Source: Porphyridium purpureum
Lineage: Eukaryota > Rhodophyta > Bangiophyceae > Porphyridiales > Porphyridiaceae
Direction of reading: 5' to 3'
DNA length: 64,000 nucleotides
NCBI GenBank assembly: GCA_008690995.1
Contig: VRMN01000001.1
Location: 4,464,001-4,528,000, forward strand
Part shown: piece by piece, positions 58,448 through 64,000 of the stretch
How positions within the stretch are numbered: the first letter of the stretch is position 1
Layout of the letters: each line of letters starts with the position of its first letter
Translations under genes and position numbers: made by a program
The notes under the pieces: model-generated
Told to the model about the DNA's origin: nothing
Seen by the model: only the letters and a program-made list of their open reading frames with translations
Databases searched by the model: none

Positions 58448-58523
58448 GGGTGTACCGTTCGGGTGTACCGTTCGGGTGTACCGTTCGGGTGTACCGTTCG
58501 GGTGTACCGTTCGGGTGTACCGT
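58448..58523. repeat. 13-bp tandem repeat GGGTGTACCGTTC, about 5.8 copies
   Basis: Five perfect units at 58448-58512 and a partial sixth to 58523. It sits centrally in the 303-bp space between the divergent lectin and nibrin-like genes, about 110 bp from each start. Perfect identity means it is young or kept by selection. Confidence 0.95.
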
Positions 58524-58630
58524 AGCTGTACTAAACCGCTGCTTGGGTACCGATGATGGTTCGCGCGTGACGTCCAAGAGCACGGACATCCGCGTTCCGC
58601 GCGAAGAGTTCGCCTTCCGACGGCGCGGGA

Positions 58631-60403
58631 ATGTGGTACCTGGAGGGTGCCTGGAGGGCCGGACCAGACCGTGCACGGCCTGTGGCTGGCGATGGCGGAT
58701 CAAACGCACAGGAGCACCCAGGAGAGGTGCCAGTCAAGTACTTTGTGCTGGGGCCTTCCGGGCTGCCGCGGAGTGTGGGCAGGAGCGGCTGCGACATTAA
58801 CATCGCGCGCACAACAGTGTCACGCTCGCACGCGAGTTTTAAATGTTTCAGCCGCAATGAGGTCGGCGAGCCGCTCGCGCAAATTCTGCCCTCCGTCCCG
58901 AACACGCAGAGCGAGCATGCTGACCAAGAGCGGCAAGGAGCCATTGAGCACCGGCACCATTCGGTGTCGCACTTTGCACTGGCCATGAAAGATCAATCTT
59001 CATACGGTACCTTCTATCGAGTCCCAGGTGGACAAAAGAACGAACGTGCGATCCGCGGCAGCTGGACAGAAGTACCTGAAAACTCGATTATCTTCATTGG
59101 GGACAGGTCCAGCTCCGCCGACCAGTGGCGCGTAGGTCGCCTCCCGTTCCGAGTCTACTTGCCATTGTGTGTGCCATACGCGCAGCGAGAGAGCTTGAAG
59201 AGTACGTGCCTGTACAAGGGCATGGAGTATGTTTTCTGTGAGACGGGATCACCACACACTCTGCTCGAGTCGCCGCCAAAATGCACCCACATGGTTCTCA
59301 ACATGCTGACTTTCGAGGACTTGTTCCACAATAGCCGGGAAGCACTCATTGCATGCGCACAGGGCATTCAGCTTGTTCAGCCATCATGGGTGGAGGAAGT
59401 CTGTCAAATGGCTTCCAAGTCTTGCATCAATATCGCCCGGGCGACACATGCAAGCGCAGCTCAGCAGGCGAGTGACTTGCCTGCAGAACAGTCTCACGCG
59501 CCAAAGATTGAAGAGCAACTTCAGCAACTCTTTGCAGAACTCCTCGCCATCGATTTCACAGAGGTAACATATGAGCGAACCGTGGGTCAGTTCGGCTCGA
59601 AGCGGGTATTGACGGAGTTGCTTGCTGGGCTTGAGTTCAATATAGACTGTTTTCCGGCCTCCATGTCCCGCGAAGCACAGAGCTTAGAAGCGGCTCTTCT
59701 TCATTTCGGAGCGGCACGGGTTCAAGTGCAGTACACGGAAGGGGCAGATAATTCTACCGACCTGGCTCGACGCGCAGTCAAAGTCAGGTTCTTGAGCCAT
59801 GCAGGTGCGGCGGATGACCCATGGATGCAAGTGAGCGAAAGAATTCTGTGCGCGTCTCTTGTCATGAAAGGCCGTGAGGTTCTGGAAGAGTCCTTACGCC
59901 CTGTCATAGCTCGCTCTGATTTTGCCGTAGAAAGTGATGCTGAAACAGACGAGCCTACGTCTGACAGAGACCATGGCAGTCCTGCTGGTGTTCCCGGGGA
60001 TGGAAAGATTCCCATGCAAAGGAAAGACCTCTCCGGTGCGCAAGAGCAAGACGGTCGATCGCACCGGCTCAAGTTTTCACAGAAGGTGCCGTTTGAGAGA
60101 TCGGAACCACACAACAGTGTGAGTCTTTTGAACTGTGATGGACCAGAATCGCGAATAGACCCACTTCCAAGCAGCCCCAGAGTCCCCGCTGTCTCTGGCA
60201 AAGGTTGGAGACAAGTGATTGGAAAGCCTGTGGTATCTACGCCGACAAATCCGGTCATATATCGTCCTCCTGGAGCAAATGACTTCCAGAGTGAGAGTGG
60301 TGTGAATTGGCAAGCTCACCACGAGCAGCAGCAGAAGCGACTACGCGCCTCGTTTCACCTTCAGAAAAGCGTTCGCTTTCGCCAGAGGGACACGCATTCG
60401 TAG
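58631..60403 (+). CDS. Nibrin/NBS1-like FHA-BRCT protein (590 aa)
   Basis: The protein starts MWYLEG, echoing the MWKLL start of nibrin. An FHA domain (about 35-170) shows GRSGCDINIARTTVSRSHAS and LAMKDQSSYGTF. A BRCT-like segment follows (about 190-265: CTHMVLNMLTFEDLFHNSRE, IQLVQPSWVEEV), and a second may lie at 310-440. The rest is disordered and phospho-site-rich. Nibrin is the NBS1 subunit of the MRE11-RAD50 double-strand-break complex; FHA-BRCT-BRCT in this order is nearly unique to it. The C-terminal MRE11-binding motif is not clearly seen, so other FHA/BRCT adaptors remain possible. It is convergent with the DUF1415 gene. Confidence 0.68.
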   Translation: MWYLEGAWRAGPDRARPVAGDGGSNAQEHPGEVPVKYFVLGPSGLPRSVGRSGCDINIARTTVSRSHASFKCFSRNEVGEPLAQILPSVPNTQSEHADQERQGAIEHRHHSVSHFALAMKDQSSYGTFYRVPGGQKNERAIRGSWTEVPENSIIFIGDRSSSADQWRVGRLPFRVYLPLCVPYAQRESLKSTCLYKGMEYVFCETGSPHTLLESPPKCTHMVLNMLTFEDLFHNSREALIACAQGIQLVQPSWVEEVCQMASKSCINIARATHASAAQQASDLPAEQSHAPKIEEQLQQLFAELLAIDFTEVTYERTVGQFGSKRVLTELLAGLEFNIDCFPASMSREAQSLEAALLHFGAARVQVQYTEGADNSTDLARRAVKVRFLSHAGAADDPWMQVSERILCASLVMKGREVLEESLRPVIARSDFAVESDAETDEPTSDRDHGSPAGVPGDGKIPMQRKDLSGAQEQDGRSHRLKFSQKVPFERSEPHNSVSLLNCDGPESRIDPLPSSPRVPAVSGKGWRQVIGKPVVSTPTNPVIYRPPGANDFQSESGVNWQAHHEQQQKRLRASFHLQKSVRFRQRDTHS

Positions 60404-60546
60404 GGCGAACAACGAAAAGAAAGTTCACGACCATCTCAAGTTGCTTGTAGATGTGCTTCTCGACTTGGCCCTGCGTCGAGATGAGGTGGTCTTCTGCATC
60501 TTCGTCGTGTTGAAAGATTGTGAATAGAAGAAAGGAAAAAGGTTTG

Positions 60547-61287
60547 TTATTCGGAAAGGTATATGGATTGGTGGAGCGCGCGCAGCTGTTCAAAGCCTGT
60601 GTTTCCAAGAATCGTTTGGTTGTCTTCAAGAATGGTTTGCGTGAGGCCCAGTGCCGCAAGCCTGTCCACCTGTGGGGTTCTCAGAAAGTTGCAAATAGGA
60701 TATGGTGCTCTCCGATCGAAATTGACGGGATCTGTGGGATCCAGGCCATACCACTGATGATTTGGATGGAAGAAGACTGGCATGACTAATTCAGACATGA
60801 CAGGATCCCGCTCGATCCGTTCTTCGAATTCAGCAGCAAATTCAGCGAAAACCTCGAAGGGCTGCGCATCCAAGAAAGAGCCTGGCGGCACCACGAGCAA
60901 ATATGTCGATACGTGCTGCATGTCTGGCGCCACAAACTTCCCCATCTCGCGCTCGATGATTTCGCTCAGTTTATCGAAGCTTGTCACACTTTCGAGCACG
61001 CGCACGAGCATCTTCCCTTCACGCAGCTCCCGTTCTGCAAAGGGACACAACCCAAGTCCAATAACAATGTCTCTGACCCACTTCATCACGCGTTGCTGCA
61101 CCTTAAGGTCAGGCAACTCTCCAGAACTGACGCAACAGGAGGCAACTGCGCGACGCGCACGACATGTCCGGTCCCCAGAAACGCACTTAGGTTTTCCATA
61201 CGAGACCTGCGACAAGTTCTGTGCCGGCCACGGTACCGCGTCCCGCCAGCGTGTGCCGGTGTACGTAAACGCAAGGTTGCTCATCAT
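60547..61287 (-). CDS. DUF1415 protein (246 aa)
   Basis: I start at the ATG at 61287 (MMSNLAFTYTGT). The family signature is WVRDIVIGLGLCPFAERELR near residue 78. FHPNHQWYGLDPTDPVNFDR and RAPYPICNFLRTPQVDRLA follow near 180-210, corresponding to the bacterial DUF1415 blocks for FHPxxxF and NRSPYP. The biochemical role is unknown. The first 60 residues are an extension with Arg and Ser that may be a targeting peptide. The family is best known from bacteria, so transfer or organelle origin should be considered. Confidence 0.85.
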   Translation of the reverse strand: MMSNLAFTYTGTRWRDAVPWPAQNLSQVSYGKPKCVSGDRTCRARRAVASCCVSSGELPDLKVQQRVMKWVRDIVIGLGLCPFAERELREGKMLVRVLESVTSFDKLSEIIEREMGKFVAPDMQHVSTYLLVVPPGSFLDAQPFEVFAEFAAEFEERIERDPVMSELVMPVFFHPNHQWYGLDPTDPVNFDRRAPYPICNFLRTPQVDRLAALGLTQTILEDNQTILGNTGFEQLRALHQSIYLSE

Positions 61288-61537
61288 GCCCCTCGTCACC
61301 TGTTCGTGCACCCTGAAATTTCAGCGACGCGAAAACGGACGACCTGACTCGCGGATGTGCGACTAGCCTGCAAATCCTGTAAATTCGCAGCGCGATTCTA
61401 CTTCAGGGCGATGCACAGACAACCGACGTGCATGGGCCGCGTACTAGGATGGGTCTCGCGGGACTTTCAGCGAAGCGCAGCCGAGTCCTTGCAGCGGCGG
61501 CAGAGGCTAGAACTGGAGGAGATAAGTGAGGTGCAGA
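61288..61537. other. Divergent promoter of the DUF1415 gene and a membrane protein gene
   Basis: No gene is supported; short frames only. It separates the two starts by 250 bp. Confidence 0.5.
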
Positions 61538-61990
61538 ATGGCGCCGTTGGTGTTTGCTATCTCGGGAGAGTTGTCCCCGGCACATGACATTGGAAATGCC
61601 TTCCTCGCGCCCGAACTGCTGTGCGTAGTGGCGGTGGTCGTTTCGCAGCTCTCGATTTTGGCCGTGCGCTTGATGGATCCGGACGGAAGGAGCGACCCGC
61701 AAGGTATGTTGCTGGACGTCACCAAGTTCCTGGCTTCTGTGGGCGGTTGTTCGGCTTCATTTGTGCTAGGACACTGGCAGGGTCTTCATTTACCAGGCGC
61801 TCAGTGGCTGTGCCAGATGTACTACTGGTTGGCAATCATGTCTGCCGCTGTCGCCATTGTCATCCTTGCGTACGCGTGGCATCCATGGACCGTTTTGGTC
61901 GATGTTTTCTCGTGCGTGAAGCAAGCGATTCACGAGACCGAAAGCATTACAGAAGGCAGCTCGCACCGTAGCCGAGAGCCTGAGCACTGA
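61538..61990 (+). CDS. Small unknown membrane protein (150 aa)
   Basis: The ATG at 61538 gives MAPLVFAISGELSP. About three hydrophobic spans are visible: LLCVVAVVVSQLSILAVRL (about 28-46), SVGGCSASFVLGHW (about 70-83) and IMSAAVAIVILAYAW (about 102-118), with a charged tail ending SHRSREPEH. The stretch LLDVTKFLASVGG resembles, weakly, the D-x-SKQ motif of STIMATE/TMEM110-type proteins that act in the ER. I do not claim that identity. Length and open frame support a real gene; the function is unknown. Confidence 0.5.
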   Translation: MAPLVFAISGELSPAHDIGNAFLAPELLCVVAVVVSQLSILAVRLMDPDGRSDPQGMLLDVTKFLASVGGCSASFVLGHWQGLHLPGAQWLCQMYYWLAIMSAAVAIVILAYAWHPWTVLVDVFSCVKQAIHETESITEGSSHRSREPEH

Positions 61991-62249
61991 TCACGTATTG
62001 TGTGTGAGTCAGCCGAGAAATATAAATTCTCTTTGTTGTGAAAAATCTATCGTTTACGAAAACTTTCCTTGTAAGACTTGGTCCGAAAAGAGAGTTGCAC
62101 AAGGAGTAAGTAAAGGCCACGACTCTATGCCTGTCAGTCAAGCGGCTGAGAGCGATGGAGAGTGCTATGCATTGAGCGAAAGAACACAATTCAGTCCACT
62201 CAAAGGGTTTCGTCCCCACTTCACAGGCATACACGTACGATATGCATCA
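61991..62249. other. Convergent gap between the two small membrane proteins
   Basis: 3' flanks of both genes. No other element is seen. Confidence 0.5.
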
Positions 62250-62735
62250 TCAGTCCCCGACTTCTTTTGCCGAGGCGATGGTGCCGACGAGGAAAAGGAC
62301 AAAGTTGCCGAAATTCAACGAGATAATCGCCGCGCGTTCTGAGTCCCGAGGGAAGTCGCCTTGTGCCGGCACTGCGTACACGGCGATCACAATGGCCCCA
62401 GCAAGCCACCAAATCGTTCCCATACCCTGGAAGACTGTTCCAATGATGTTTGGAATCTTGCCACAACAGCAGGTTGCACACTGCACAAGAAAGACGATGA
62501 AGGATGCGAGGATTGAGAACGCCCCCAGCGCAAACGCATATTCACAGATGGACTCGTTTGCAGTCCCATCTCTCCCATCTAGCAGGCAGGCGTAGTAGAC
62601 TCCGTTCACGCGCTCCTGGTACATGTATTCTCCGACCAACACCATCACGGCGATCGCAACGCCCCACTCGAGCAGCGACACAATCGCCGCAAGAATTCCC
62701 GCACAGCCGCCTCCCTTCCCTGCTCCCTTGCCCAT
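62250..62735 (-). CDS. Four-span membrane protein, MARVEL/tetraspan-like (161 aa)
   Basis: I start at the ATG at 62735 (MGKGAGKGGGCAGIL); the upstream frame starts at GTG. Four hydrophobic spans are seen: AAIVSLLEWGVAIAVMVLV (about 16-34), FALGAFSILASFIVFLVQ (about 66-83), GTIWWLAGAIVIAVYAV (about 105-121) and LNFGNFVLFLVGTIAS (about 140-155). The first loop carries ACLLDGRDGTANESIC. The topology fits MARVEL-type proteins such as physins. No catalytic motif is present. Its specific role is not predictable. Confidence 0.75.
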   Translation of the reverse strand: MGKGAGKGGGCAGILAAIVSLLEWGVAIAVMVLVGEYMYQERVNGVYYACLLDGRDGTANESICEYAFALGAFSILASFIVFLVQCATCCCGKIPNIIGTVFQGMGTIWWLAGAIVIAVYAVPAQGDFPRDSERAAIISLNFGNFVLFLVGTIASAKEVGD

Positions 62736-63787
62736 CTTGGCTTTCCAATCGATGCGAACCTCGTCTGGCTCGCTCGCTCTCTCCGCTTCCCCACCTGCTG
62801 CCGTACGCAGGCAGAGTATCCGCCCTCCCCTCACGTGCCCCGTCTCCCTTCTAGTAGTCGCACTCTTTATTCCAGCTATCCGCACACCGGACTCACGTCG
62901 ATTCCGGGAGCTCTGGGAGCGATGTCAACAGAATATCCCCTTTCCAAAAATAGAGAAAATGACGAGTAATTTATCAGAGGGTTGCCGGAATAGGAGCCCA
63001 CATACGGAACATGGCCAAGCGTCGCAAGTGGCATTCCGGCGGCTCCATGCCACCGAAGCTGGTGATTGCGTTGGGGATTTCCAAGTCCACTGGGGTGAGA
63101 CGCTCCAGCACAGCGGTCCGCATGAGCCCGCCCCAGATTCCACGTGTCCATCGATCCTGTCGATTCGGAAGGGGCGAGCAGACGGGCAAATCAGGCGTTC
63201 GAGGTTTGCGCTCATCGGGCGGCAGCGATACAAGGTTAGCAGGTTTGATATGCGACTTGTTCCATGAAAGCACTGAACGTTCTATCCCTCTGCTGCAGAA
63301 CACTGGGCCTAAATTTAGATTGCAGACTACCGCCGGCACTCCGTGGAAGCTGGCGCGGGACTGAAAGGGTTTTTTGTTTTGTTTTTGCTCACCACGACTT
63401 TTCTCCCTTTCATCGCTGCTCGCGCTCCGCACGTCTGACTTGGAAAGACAAACGACTTCATGCCGGCCACTGTGAGTCCGACGAACGGCCGAACGGCCAA
63501 AATTTCCTCGACATCCACCTCGGTACACGCCCGCACAGAGCCCTTCCGTGCATCAACTGCGCGCTCCGCCGAGAGAGAAGCTCGGCTTCAGGCGCCTGCA
63601 CGGAACCAACGCGCGAGCATCGCGCCCGCTTCGTGTTTCCGCTTCGTGGTACCGCTTCCACAGGCCCGTCCTGGACGCGTATAATAAAATGAGCATCGTT
63701 ATCAGGGGTTCGAAGTGTTAGCGCGTAAGACACTGCGATGTTCGTGTCAATCTAGATCCGCACTTTCCTTCCGAGTCGACTGTGCAC
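62736..63787. other. 1.05-kb region without a supported gene
   Basis: 5' flank of the four-span protein and probably the promoter of the right-edge gene. The 142-codon and 214-codon frames have no coding character. Nothing else is recognised. Confidence 0.45.
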
Positions 63788-64000
63788 ATGACAGCGTCCG
63801 CGTGCGCGCTGTCCCAGCCCAGCAAACTGCTAGACGGCCTTCCAGAGCGCGGCTTCAATTCGTCGGCGCTAAACCGCCTCGCTCAAGCACTCTGCGCCGA
63901 ACTTCTTCCAGACTGGATGGAACGATCATCGCGCAAGTATTTCGGTATTTCGATGCCGCTTGGGATGACCAACATGTTGAAGCCTTGGAGCGAGTCGGGC
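63788..64000 (+). CDS. Start of a gene cut by the right edge (71 codons seen)
   Basis: An ATG at 63788 opens a frame that runs to the window end with no stop (MTASACALSQPSKLLDGLPE, then MERSSRKYFGISMPL). Codon choice looks like its neighbours. The length is too short for a family call. Confidence 0.4.
   Translation, partial: MTASACALSQPSKLLDGLPERGFNSSALNRLAQALCAELLPDWMERSSRKYFGISMPLGMTNMLKPWSESG

Noticed and set aside
1-64000. tRNA, rRNA or CRISPR arrays
   Set aside because: No T-arm/acceptor pattern, rRNA core sequence or spaced direct repeats of CRISPR type were seen by eye.

Overview
The window looks like nuclear DNA of a unicellular red alga. I infer this and have not proven it; a Porphyridium-type genome fits best. 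Almost every gene is one uninterrupted ATG-to-stop frame, spacing is tight (55-200 bp at many shared ends) and genes sit on both strands. The content is eukaryotic: eIF3m, NAC-beta, GRWD1, THOC5, nibrin, TM9SF and an ER lectin cargo receptor. The starch synthase has no visible transit peptide, as expected for starch made in the red algal cytosol. I saw no tRNA, rRNA or CRISPR array.

Layout. 0-2.4 kb: a possible GCFC/PAXBP1-like splicing gene cut by the left edge, a D-aminoacyl-tRNA deacylase and an unknown mitochondrial-looking protein. 2.9-8.7 kb: a young, whole-looking LTR retrotransposon (797-bp LTRs, GTTTT target duplication) whose gag and protease look Ty3-like while its integrase, reverse transcriptase and RNase H are Copia-like. 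9.5-35.8 kb: dense housekeeping genes, in order a very long cryptochrome/photolyase protein, a 2OG-Fe(II) oxygenase, eIF3m, GRWD1, NAC-beta, a candidate selenoprotein, TM9SF, starch synthase, a DHHC acyltransferase, THOC5, a SERCA pump, a TVP38/DedA protein and a tandem-DEP protein. 35.8-56.5 kb: a gene-poor stretch with two adjacent Myb paralogs and a same-strand tandem array of five bZIP paralogs plus one decayed copy; a succinyl-CoA ligase beta gene and a PH-kinase gene lie between them. 56.8-64 kb: L-type lectin, nibrin-like FHA/BRCT protein, a DUF1415 protein, two small membrane proteins and a gene cut by the right edge.

The most interesting locus is 20206-20951. One reading frame of 218 codons carries a single internal TGA at codon 102, and its 3' flank can fold into a structure with the parts of a eukaryotic SECIS element: lower helix, internal loop, AUGA/GA core, 10-bp upper helix and an A-rich apical loop. 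No cysteine is encoded and I recognise no family, so this could be an undescribed selenoprotein or a read-through gene. Also notable are a bZIP subfamily with a conserved 35-residue block before the basic region, a Myb pair sharing an N-terminal SL-x-x-ILN motif, a repeated promoter motif (AACCCTC-three bases-CTAACC) beside eIF3m and NAC-beta, a five-copy motif phased at about 31 bp before starch synthase, and a 13-bp tandem repeat between the lectin and nibrin genes.

Many long frames here begin at GTG, TTG or CTG. For host genes I moved starts to the first sensible ATG and say so in each entry.
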